Shown piece by piece: positions 1-5,612 of a stretch of 9,014 bases of DNA (its first letter is position 1; each line of letters starts with the position of its first letter). The DNA is from Promethearchaeota archaeon (GTDB lineage: Archaea; Asgardarchaeota; Lokiarchaeia; Sigynarchaeales; MK-D1). Under the pieces are notes generated by a model. It searched no databases, was not told the DNA's origin, and was given only the letters and a program-made list of their open reading frames with translations. A program made the position numbers and the translations under genes. The stretch covers positions 1 to 9,014 of the forward strand of contig JAEOUK010000641.1 in assembly GCA_016839385.1 (NCBI GenBank), given 5' to 3'.

Positions 1-2
1 AT

Positions 3-128
3 GCGGTCATAAATTCCTCAGGATATTATGCTCATAGAAAAAAATGGATTTCTGTGGGATTATTTGGAATAATTTTGCTTGTATCATCTATTCTCTGTAT
101 CTTGGTAATAAGTTCATTAATTCCATAA
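3..128 (+). CDS. C-terminal tail of a membrane protein (partial, 5' end outside window)
   Basis: Frame 3 is open from the window edge to a TAA at 126-128 and gives 41 residues; the other two + frames hit stops within 45 bases. The tail has a basic patch (HRKKW) followed by about 22 hydrophobic residues (roughly VGLFGIILLVSSILCILVIS) and ends just after this segment, the pattern of a last transmembrane helix with a very short end. The stop lies 11 bp from the convergent stop of the next gene, a tight tail-to-tail arrangement. Nothing in the tail identifies the family; a transporter or other multi-helix membrane protein is possible. That it is a real gene end is inferred from the open frame plus the helix-like composition only. 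Confidence 0.5.
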   Translation, partial: AVINSSGYYAHRKKWISVGLFGIILLVSSILCILVISSLIP

Positions 129-139
129 ATTATTGTCAA

Positions 140-622
140 TTATGCAAAATTTCGCAGAAGTAAAACCCCGGTTAGTAAAATGCCAATTATTCCAAATTCG
201 ATTACAATCGTCCAGCGTTTGTAATTCCAATTTGGTGTTTTTTTATATAACGCTGCTCTTAATTTATCTGCTATGGGATGAAATACAGGTCCCTTTTTAA
301 AAATAGGACGTAAAATGACCCAATCAATTAGGTCCGGTAGATTCGCTGCAATTATTGTCCACCAATATTCTACAAGGAAGAATACTAAAACAACAATTGT
401 ACCTGCATATACCAATACATGATAGGAAACCCAAAACCAATCCTTCCAATCTGCCTTAGGTGGGTGGTATGTGATAATTGAAGAGGCGTCAACAAAGAAG
501 TGACTCGCTAAACTTAGTGGGAACACCACTAGAATTTGCACCCAGAGAGGTGCTGCTGGGAAGATTGCTCGAAAAATTTCTAAAAGCAAAATCCCTGTCA
601 AAATATGCGTGGGGGCTTGCAA
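140..622 (-). CDS. small multi-helix membrane protein, resembling membrane-bound metal-dependent hydrolases
   Basis: This 160-residue protein starts at TTG (620-622): an in-frame TAA lies four codons upstream and there is no internal Met, so no other common start exists. Hydrophobic stretches fall at about residues 7-22, 25-42, 66-86 and 138-156, so it should sit in the membrane with three or four helices. Conserved-looking polar residues are buried in or beside the helices: H6 in PTH, H41 and D45 in SHFFVD, H53, H68, D97 and D100 in PDLID, and H115. This PTH...SHxxxD...PDxxD layout recalls the YdjM/DUF457-type inner-membrane putative metal-dependent hydrolases, but I make that link by pattern only and no activity should be assumed. 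The gene is transcribed divergently from the metallo-beta-lactamase gene. A T-rich TATA-like stretch 30-39 bases upstream of TTG would fit a leaderless transcript. The coding call is solid; the function is weak. Confidence 0.8.
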   Translation of the reverse strand: MQAPTHILTGILLLEIFRAIFPAAPLWVQILVVFPLSLASHFFVDASSIITYHPPKADWKDWFWVSYHVLVYAGTIVVLVFFLVEYWWTIIAANLPDLIDWVILRPIFKKGPVFHPIADKLRAALYKKTPNWNYKRWTIVIEFGIIGILLTGVLLLRNFA

Positions 623-651
623 GTTTATCAGTTATTAGATAGTTTGGAATG

Positions 652-661
652 TTTAAAAAAT
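652..661 (-). promoter_or_regulatory. candidate TATA box for the small membrane protein gene
   Basis: Read on the minus strand this is TTTTTTAAAC, ending about 30 bases before the TTG start. That distance matches an archaeal TATA box for a transcript beginning at or very near the start codon, and no Shine-Dalgarno-like sequence is seen between. AT-rich background makes such boxes common by chance. Confidence 0.25.
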
Positions 662-677
662 AATTGATTGCTTATTG

Positions 678-689
678 TGGTTGCAACCA
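678..689. promoter_or_regulatory. perfect 12-bp palindrome in divergent promoter region (candidate operator)
   Basis: TGGTTGCAACCA equals its own reverse complement. It lies almost exactly midway between the divergent starts at 622 (-) and 738 (+), and holds a GC-containing core (GGTTGCAACC) in an otherwise AT-rich spacer. Position and symmetry suit a dimeric regulator binding site acting on both genes, but a single palindrome of this size can occur by chance in several kilobases. Confidence 0.35.
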
Positions 690-694
690 ATATC

Positions 695-703
695 CTTATT
701 TAA
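695..703 (+). promoter_or_regulatory. candidate TATA box for the MBL-fold hydrolase gene
   Basis: The sequence CTTATTTAA sits 35-43 bases before the ATG at 738. A start of transcription about 27 bases further on would fall just ahead of the GGTG ribosome-binding sequence at 727-730, giving a very short leader. The box is inferred from position and composition only. Confidence 0.25.
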
Positions 704-737
704 CTTCATAGTAGTAATATCTCAGTGGTGTTCGTAT

Positions 738-1406
738 ATGGAAAAAATTACCGAGAATATGTACGCAATCACAGCAAGAGGATTATTTTGGGTTCCCGTG
801 TTTGTTATAGAAGATAAAAAAGGGAATTTAACACTTGTTGATACAGGATTAAAAAAGCATATTGAAATAGTGATGAAGGAAATCACTGAGAAATGGGGTT
901 CTTTAGAAAAAATTCGACGAATAATATTTACTCATCGTCATATGGATCACGTGGGAGGATTGGAATCACTTGTAGAGGAAATTAGAAAGTCAGATCCAAA
1001 TCACGACCTCGAAATTGTGACTCATAAGGATGAGGCTTCGTATTTTGCAAAAGACGTGAAAAACAAAGATTTACAACCAACTAGACTAGTCGATCACGAA
1101 GAATACATAGATAAGGAATTAGAAGTTAAAGGAATCCATGTGCCTGGTCACACTTTCGGACATCTCTGTATATTACTAGAAAAAGAAAAAATTATGCTCT
1201 TGGGTGATGTACTTATTTGGATTTTTGGAGGAATAAAACAAGTTATGGAAAAAGTGCACGATAATTGGGATCTTTCACAAAAATCTCTTGAAATTCTCCT
1301 CAAATATGACTGGGATACAGGAATACCATCACATTTCAAATTAAAGCAAATACACCGGCAAGAGATCGAAAAATATATACTTGAAAAAATAAAAAAGCAG
1401 AAATAG
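738..1406 (+). CDS. metallo-beta-lactamase-fold metal-dependent hydrolase
   Basis: The product is 222 residues from ATG 738. A longer reading from 675 exists, but its extra 21 residues run through the palindrome and promoter region, whereas ATG 738 has GGTG seven bases upstream and begins the typical first strand of the fold (MEKITENMYAI). All metal ligands of the glyoxalase II-like superfamily are visible: H66, H68, D70 and H71 in THRHMDHVGG, H138 in PGHT, bridging D157 in LLGD, and H199 in PSH. It should therefore bind two metals, usually zinc or iron, and hydrolyse an ester, thioester, lactam or phosphoester; the substrate cannot be read from the sequence. There is no signal peptide or extra domain, so it is a cytoplasmic stand-alone MBL protein of usual length. 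A methyltransferase gene starts 57 bp downstream with no T-run between, so co-transcription is likely. Confidence 0.92.
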   Translation: MEKITENMYAITARGLFWVPVFVIEDKKGNLTLVDTGLKKHIEIVMKEITEKWGSLEKIRRIIFTHRHMDHVGGLESLVEEIRKSDPNHDLEIVTHKDEASYFAKDVKNKDLQPTRLVDHEEYIDKELEVKGIHVPGHTFGHLCILLEKEKIMLLGDVLIWIFGGIKQVMEKVHDNWDLSQKSLEILLKYDWDTGIPSHFKLKQIHRQEIEKYILEKIKKQK

Positions 1407-1463
1407 CTCAAATCATATCGGTTTATCTTCATTTGCAAAAAAGTCAGAAAATTGGGGTGAAAG

Positions 1464-2141
1464 TTGACGGATAGGAAATATTATGAAAAATACCTTTCTG
1501 CCCATCGATTAAAGAAATGTTATGAAATTGGTTCACCAAGAATCCAACAATATTTAGAAGCAGAACTTGCTTTTATGCTGTCTTTTATATCTAGTTCAGA
1601 CGTAGTTCTTGAACTAGGTTGTGGTTATGGGCGAGTCATGGCAAGAATTGCCCCTTTGTGTAACATTGCTAATGGAATTGATAATTCCAAAAATAACTTA
1701 GCTCTTGCGAAATCTTATTTGAGAGATTATGAGAACGTTACCCTGCAATTAATGGATGTACAAAAATTAGCATTTTCTGATAATATGTTTGACATAGTAA
1801 TTGCCATACAAAATGGCATTTCTGCCTTTAAAGTTCCACCCGAAGACCTTATCCTTGAAGCATTAAGAGTTACGAAAAAAGGAGGTGTAGTAATATTGTC
1901 AAGTTATGCAGAAAAATTCTGGGAAGAACGATTACAATGGTTTGTCGATCAATCTAATGCAGGTTTATTGGGAGAAATAGATTGGTTCAAAACTAGGGAT
2001 GGAATAATTAAGTGTAAAGATAGTTTTAGCGCTACGTCATTTTACCAAGAAGATTTCATTAATCTGCTCAAAAGCATGAGTTTAAATGGGAAAATTCATG
2101 AAATCGATGGATCTAGTGTTTTTTGTATAATCGAAAAATAG
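1464..2141 (+). CDS. class I SAM-dependent methyltransferase
   Basis: The gene starts at TTG 1464, preceded by a strong GGGGTGA at 1454-1460; the next in-frame Met (residue 38) would cut into the fold, so the TTG start is favoured. The 225-residue protein has a Rossmann methyltransferase core: motif I VLELGCGYG at 48-56, an acidic SAM-ribose residue D73 in GIDNS, D98 before the adenine-contact region, a motif IV-like strand FDIVIAIQNG at about 109-118, and the LRVTKKGGVVILSSY strand at about 134-148. The first 45 residues are a helical cap, and a 70-residue tail ends in a final strand (SSVFCIIEK). No substrate-specific domain is seen, so small molecule, protein and RNA targets all remain possible. 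It follows the MBL hydrolase by 57 bp and probably shares its transcript; whether the two act on one pathway is unknown. Confidence 0.9.
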   Translation: MTDRKYYEKYLSAHRLKKCYEIGSPRIQQYLEAELAFMLSFISSSDVVLELGCGYGRVMARIAPLCNIANGIDNSKNNLALAKSYLRDYENVTLQLMDVQKLAFSDNMFDIVIAIQNGISAFKVPPEDLILEALRVTKKGGVVILSSYAEKFWEERLQWFVDQSNAGLLGEIDWFKTRDGIIKCKDSFSATSFYQEDFINLLKSMSLNGKIHEIDGSSVFCIIEK

Positions 2142-2199
2142 GTTATATCCATATTAATATATACATTGTTTTACTCTTTCGATATTACCTCTACAACAC

Positions 2200-2205
2200 T
2201 TTTTT
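2200..2205 (+). terminator. weak T-run terminator candidate after the methyltransferase gene
   Basis: Six T residues lie about 59 bases after the stop at 2141, within a pyrimidine-rich stretch. Archaeal RNA polymerase can end at such U-runs without a hairpin. The run is short, so the call is tentative. Confidence 0.25.
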
Positions 2206-2248
2206 CCGTTTAGATTAGCCAAGGAACGTATCGGGGTTATTCCATCGC

Positions 2249-2256
2249 TTATAAAT
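2249..2256 (+). promoter_or_regulatory. candidate TATA box upstream of the amino-methyltransferase
   Basis: TTATAAAT is the cleanest TATA match in the 178-bp spacer 2142-2319. It lies 64-71 bases before ATG 2320, giving a leader of roughly 40 bases. A second candidate, the repeated ATAAATAAATAAA at about 2278-2290, sits closer and would give an almost leaderless transcript. I see no other gene or RNA in this spacer. Confidence 0.3.
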
Positions 2257-2319
2257 TTATGGGAATTAAGAAGAACGATAAATAAATAAAGAATGAGAAT
2301 TTAATGCAATTTAATCATA

Positions 2320-3015
2320 ATGAAGACATATACAGTGCTTGAAAACGTTTGTCAAAAACGGCTTCCTGAAGAATTTTGCTCTGAAGAAGAGATTCGCATG
2401 CCTGAGAACGAGGTTCGATTTTTTTTAGAAAAATATACTCAACCTGGAGATAAAATATTAGACATTTTTGCAGGTTTTGGTACAAGTTTGATTGTAGGAG
2501 AAGAATTAGGGAGAATTCCGTATGGAATTGAATACGATAAACCGAAATGGGAATTTATTAGAGACCGATTAAGCGAAGAAAATAAAAATAATATTATTCA
2601 TGGAGATTCTCGACTAGTTCTGCAATACGATCTACCTCTCATGGATTTTTTCATGACATCTCCTCCTTTTACCTACCAAGAGGCTATTCATGCTCCATTA
2701 ACTGGGTATGAATCGCATGGAACATATGAAGAATATCTTCAAGGAATCCATGATATTTTTCGAGATTTATCTGCAGTTATAAAACCGAATGGATTCCTTG
2801 TGGTGGAAGTTTCCAATCTTAAAAATCCTAAGACGAATAGGGTAACTACACTTGCATGGGATGTTTATCGGGAAATCGCTAAATCTCATGCATTTTTGGG
2901 AGAAATAGTCGTGGGTTGGAGTGATAGTGATTTAAACGGTGAGGAAGAGGGTACCTATGGTTATGGATATGATCACTCTTACTGCTTAATTTTTCAAAAT
3001 TCCCTACTTTCCTAA
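2320..3015 (+). CDS. stand-alone N4-cytosine/N6-adenine-type amino-methyltransferase
   Basis: The 231-residue protein carries the hallmarks of SAM-dependent amino-methyltransferases that act on nucleobases. Motif X-like and motif I regions (PGDKILDIFAGFGTS, 42-56) come first, followed by an acidic motif II (GIEYD, 69-73), HGD at 94-96 and the catalytic motif IV TSPPF at 113-117. A late strand (FLVVEVSNLK, 159-168) and the closing DHSYCLIF (218-225) match the end of the catalytic domain. TSPPF/TSPPY is typical of N4-cytosine enzymes such as PvuII methylase, though N6-adenine or RNA targets are possible. Motif I before IV is the reverse of the common beta class, and only six residues follow the last core strand, so there is no room for a normal target-recognition domain. 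No restriction enzyme, helicase or THUMP domain is encoded nearby. The start at ATG 2320 lacks a Shine-Dalgarno sequence; a T-run follows the stop directly. Confidence 0.87.
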   Translation: MKTYTVLENVCQKRLPEEFCSEEEIRMPENEVRFFLEKYTQPGDKILDIFAGFGTSLIVGEELGRIPYGIEYDKPKWEFIRDRLSEENKNNIIHGDSRLVLQYDLPLMDFFMTSPPFTYQEAIHAPLTGYESHGTYEEYLQGIHDIFRDLSAVIKPNGFLVVEVSNLKNPKTNRVTTLAWDVYREIAKSHAFLGEIVVGWSDSDLNGEEEGTYGYGYDHSYCLIFQNSLLS

Positions 3016-3038
3016 TTTTTTTAATTTTCTTGTTTTTA
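3016..3038 (+). terminator. T-run terminator after the amino-methyltransferase
   Basis: Seven T residues begin directly after the TAA at 3013-3015 and are followed by two further T-rich blocks within 20 bases. No hairpin is visible, which fits intrinsic termination at oligo-T in archaea. Confidence 0.45.
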
Positions 3039-3097
3039 TATTAGTATTTCTGAAAAAATTTGTTCAATTGTTGGTTTATCGAATTAGAATGAAATAG

Positions 3098-3109
3098 AAA
3101 ATTAAAATA
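3098..3109 (+). promoter_or_regulatory. AT-rich promoter-like element before the deacetylase gene
   Basis: AAATTAAAATAC lies 31-42 bases before ATG 3140, the usual distance for an archaeal TATA box serving a short leader. It follows a T-run terminator, so a fresh start of transcription is expected in this 115-bp spacer. Chance occurrence in AT-rich sequence is the main alternative. Confidence 0.25.
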
Positions 3110-3139
3110 CTTGAAGAACATACGTGTAATGTGATTCGT

Positions 3140-4024
3140 ATGGGAAATAAGTCAATAATTGAAAAATTGGGTTTTGAAGCTAATGACAAGGTTGTAATTT
3201 TGCATATAGATGATATGGGATTTTCTCATGCTTCGAATGTAGCATCATTTGAGTGCTTAGATTTTGGTGTGGCTAGTTGCGGTTCAGTGATCGTACCTTC
3301 TCCCTGGTTTTTAGAAACTGCGTCAATTTGCAGAAAAAATCCGAAATATGATGTAGGAGTTCATTTGACTTTAACATGTGAATATAATCTATACCGATGG
3401 CGTGCATTGAGTTCAGTGGATCCGAAATCGGGTTTGTTGGATAACGAGGGATATTTATGGAAAACCGCTGAAGAGGCAATTCAGAATGTGTCACTTGACG
3501 CTGCTGAACAAGAAATGCGTGTTCAAATACAGAAAGCTTTTGATAATGGAATTGATGTAACGCATATTGATAGTCATATGGGAACAGTTATGGATGCTAA
3601 ATTCCTGCCTGTTTATCTAAAAATGGCGCGTGAGTTCAATGTGCCTGCATTTTTGCCCAAAGTCACTAAGCCGATTTTAGAAGCAATGGGGATGGGAGCT
3701 AGTGCAGATTTTATTTTAGATTTATTCCATAAATTAGAAGCTTCAGGAATTCCTATGTTAGACCACATGATCATCGACACTCTAAGTGATAGTCCAGATA
3801 AAACTAAATATTATTGTGAAAGATTCAAGAAGATTGAACCCGGATTAACTCATCTATTGTTTCATGCAGCAAAAATGAGCCCTGAACTAGAAGCGATTAC
3901 TCCAGAAGATGGAAGGTGGCGAGATTTAGATTACCAAGCTTTCACCGATCCTCGAATTAAAGAATGTTTAGAAGAATTAGACTTCAAAATCATAGGATAT
4001 AGATTCATTCGAGATAATTTGTAG
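3140..4024 (+). CDS. ChbG/HpnK (YdjC)-family carbohydrate deacetylase
   Basis: This family removes N-acetyl groups from small amino sugars or N-acetylated glycolipid heads (chitin disaccharide in ChbG, hopanoid GlcNAc in HpnK) with a metal held by Asp-His-His. From ATG 3140 the protein has 294 residues, the family's usual size. The HIDDMGFSH motif places the catalytic and metal Asp pair at D24/D25, GVHLTLT gives H75, and THIDSHMG gives H142 and H146. LLFHAAK near 239-245 matches the late His region. The familiar HxDSHxH signature is altered: residues 147-149 are MGT rather than xHx, suggesting a subgroup with a different substrate. GTG 3131 could be the start, but GTGAT at 3131-3135 fits better as the ribosome-binding sequence for ATG 3140. 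There is no signal peptide, so it acts in the cytoplasm. An MFS transporter follows, and a fucosidase lies on the other strand further right, suggesting glycan use. Confidence 0.9.
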   Translation: MGNKSIIEKLGFEANDKVVILHIDDMGFSHASNVASFECLDFGVASCGSVIVPSPWFLETASICRKNPKYDVGVHLTLTCEYNLYRWRALSSVDPKSGLLDNEGYLWKTAEEAIQNVSLDAAEQEMRVQIQKAFDNGIDVTHIDSHMGTVMDAKFLPVYLKMAREFNVPAFLPKVTKPILEAMGMGASADFILDLFHKLEASGIPMLDHMIIDTLSDSPDKTKYYCERFKKIEPGLTHLLFHAAKMSPELEAITPEDGRWRDLDYQAFTDPRIKECLEELDFKIIGYRFIRDNL

Positions 4025-4053
4025 CAGTTTTCTTTAATAGAAAAAATGTATTC

Positions 4054-4068
4054 TTTTTTTATTTTTTT
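4054..4068 (+). terminator. double T-run terminator after the deacetylase
   Basis: Two runs of seven T separated by one A lie 30 bases past the stop at 4024. This is the strongest oligo-T stretch in the left half and suggests that the deacetylase and the following transporter are separate transcripts. Confidence 0.5.
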
Positions 4069-4107
4069 GCGGGATTCTTTTATTTCTCTATCATTTACAA
4101 GACTAAA

Positions 4108-4119
4108 TATTTCGAAATA
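4108..4119. promoter_or_regulatory. 12-bp perfect palindrome upstream of the MFS gene
   Basis: TATTTCGAAATA is self-complementary and lies 64-75 bases before the transporter start, upstream of its likely core promoter. It could be an operator, but palindromes made mostly of A and T are common in such sequence, so this is a weak call. Confidence 0.2.
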
Positions 4120-4144
4120 ATTTACGTAGAATCCAACTTCTAAA

Positions 4145-4160
4145 AGGGGAATTTTTAATT
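4145..4160 (+). promoter_or_regulatory. candidate BRE/TATA promoter of the MFS transporter, leaderless
   Basis: A purine block AGGGGAA (4145-4151) is followed by the T/A box TTTTTAATT (4152-4160), centred about 27 bases before ATG 4183. This is the spacing expected if transcription begins at the start codon, and no Shine-Dalgarno sequence lies in front of it. Confidence 0.35.
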
Positions 4161-4182
4161 ACTTAATCATAGAATCGAAATC

Positions 4183-5538
4183 ATGGATAAAAAAAGGATC
4201 TCAAGGACCGCTGGAGCAATTACTTTATTTCTTTTCTTTTTAATACTATTATTCTCAAGAGCAGATGAGAGTTTACAAGGAGCGTTATTAAATCCATTGT
4301 TAAATGACTTTTTCGGGAGTACCAACGAGACTTATTTGCCGAAAATGAGTATAATTACCAGCGTAATTATCCTCCTCTCGTCCGTTTCAATGGTTATTGC
4401 TGGAATTTTTGCAGATCGGACATCCCGTAAATGGATCTGTTTTACTGGAATTTTGGTATATGCAATATTCTCACTTCTAACCGTATTCACACCCTATGAA
4501 TATGGAGGATATATCTTTTTCTTTATCGTGCGAGCCTTAAATGGAATTGGACTTGGAGCTATTACTCCTGCTATTTTTTCAATGGTCGGTGATATAGCAC
4601 AATCCAACAAAAGAACTCGTGCATTTGCTTATGTTAATATTGCTATTGGAGTAGGTCAATTAATTGGATTAATGATGGGAGGTATGATGCAAGATACCTG
4701 GCGATTAGCATATGGAATTGTCGGAGGTTCCGGATTAGTATTAGCAATTCTCTTGATCTTTAGTCCCGAACCGCAACGTGGAGCAGCTGAGGTCGAACTA
4801 CAAGGTGTTGAGACTTCTGCATATATCTACAAATTCGAACTCTCTGATTTTAAGAAGTTGTGGTCTAATAAGACTAATTTCTGGCTTATCGCGAATTTTG
4901 TTGACACAATTCCTTCAGGGATCATAGTATTTCTTCTCTATAAGTATTTCGAGGATGTTAAAAATATGGATCCTCAGATTACAACGATTTTAGTACTGTT
5001 TGCATTTGTAGCGGGATTCTTTGGAACCTTTTTGTTTGGATGGATCGGGGATAAATGGTTTAGAAAAAATAAACGAGCAAAAGTAATTCTTGCATTATTC
5101 TGCAATGCATTTCCTGTTGTATTTTTTGTCGTGTTCTTGCTCATTGACTTCTATATTCCCGACGGAGCCACTTTAGGAGAAGCATTTACAGCACCTAGAG
5201 TTGCATTTGCGGTTAGCTTGTTGGTCATTTTAATGGCAATTAACCAAGGAGTAGGTCCAAATTGGGATTCTACACTCACTGATGTCAATCTCCCTGAACA
5301 TAGATCTACTATGATAAGTCTAGCTTCGTCTATGGATTTGATCGGTCGCACAATTGGACCTCTTCTAGCTGGTGCTTTTTCCGCAATTTTCTCACTACAG
5401 GGAGCTATGTGGGTAGCAGTAGGATTTTGGATTCTTAACATCGTTCTCTGGTTACCAGTACTTGTCCATGTGAAAAAAGATTTACAAATAATTCACGATA
5501 CTCTTGAAGAACGAGCTAAATCAATGGTATCCGCATGA
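4183..5538 (+). CDS. major facilitator superfamily (MFS) transporter
   Basis: The 451-residue protein has about twelve hydrophobic segments, beginning at residues 11-25 and ending at about 407-428, with a polar central loop at about 195-230 splitting two six-helix halves. The first half has the MFS motif A loop between helices 2 and 3, GIFADRTSRK (74-83), with D78 and basic residues in place. The second half repeats it as GWIGDKWFRKNKR (286-298). ARG-containing FIVRALNGIGLGAITPA (about 114-130) matches the helix 4 region, and NLPEHRSTMISLASS (369-383) is a loop often kept in this superfamily. It is a proton- or ion-coupled secondary carrier or uniporter in the cytoplasmic membrane; the substrate is not readable, but the deacetylase upstream and fucosidase nearby make a sugar or small glycan plausible. 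It ends in a charged tail and converges with the surface protein gene 74 bp away. Confidence 0.92.
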   Translation: MDKKRISRTAGAITLFLFFLILLFSRADESLQGALLNPLLNDFFGSTNETYLPKMSIITSVIILLSSVSMVIAGIFADRTSRKWICFTGILVYAIFSLLTVFTPYEYGGYIFFFIVRALNGIGLGAITPAIFSMVGDIAQSNKRTRAFAYVNIAIGVGQLIGLMMGGMMQDTWRLAYGIVGGSGLVLAILLIFSPEPQRGAAEVELQGVETSAYIYKFELSDFKKLWSNKTNFWLIANFVDTIPSGIIVFLLYKYFEDVKNMDPQITTILVLFAFVAGFFGTFLFGWIGDKWFRKNKRAKVILALFCNAFPVVFFVVFLLIDFYIPDGATLGEAFTAPRVAFAVSLLVILMAINQGVGPNWDSTLTDVNLPEHRSTMISLASSMDLIGRTIGPLLAGAFSAIFSLQGAMWVAVGFWILNIVLWLPVLVHVKKDLQIIHDTLEERAKSMVSA

Positions 5539-5588
5539 AAGTGGTATAATGAAGTATAACTCCTACTGCTTCTGAAAATAATCATTAA

Positions 5589-5598
5589 ATAAAAAAAA
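5589..5598 (-). terminator. T-run terminator for the minus-strand surface protein gene
   Basis: On the minus strand this reads CTTTTTTTTA-like, about 15 bases after the stop codon at 5613-5615, followed by more T-rich sequence. It would end leftward transcription in the 74-bp gap between the convergent genes. Confidence 0.45.
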
Positions 5599-5612
5599 GT
5601 AGAAATTTTAAA

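Noticed and set aside
675..737. N-terminal extension of the MBL hydrolase by 21 residues
   Set aside because: The extension runs across the palindrome and TATA-like region, has no ribosome-binding sequence, and the protein fold starts naturally at the ATG at 738.
1148..1438. Open frame of about 96 codons on the minus strand
   Set aside because: It lies opposite the MBL hydrolase, whose metal ligands are intact; the translation is Ser/Phe/Ile-rich low-complexity sequence typical of an antisense shadow.
2142..2319. Possible small RNA or tRNA in the spacer
   Set aside because: No cloverleaf, conserved TTCGA loop or stable hairpin is visible; the region reads as a terminator-like T-run plus promoter.
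1464..3015. Two methyltransferases as a restriction-modification, BREX or DISARM-like defence locus
   Set aside because: No nuclease, helicase, phosphatase or specificity subunit is encoded nearby, and the first methyltransferase has no nucleic-acid motif.
3273..3494. Open frame of about 73 codons on the minus strand
   Set aside because: It is antisense to the conserved N-terminal half of the deacetylase and has no recognisable features.
5151..5441. Open frame of about 96 codons on the minus strand
   Set aside because: It is antisense to conserved helices of the MFS transporter; composition reflects the opposite strand.
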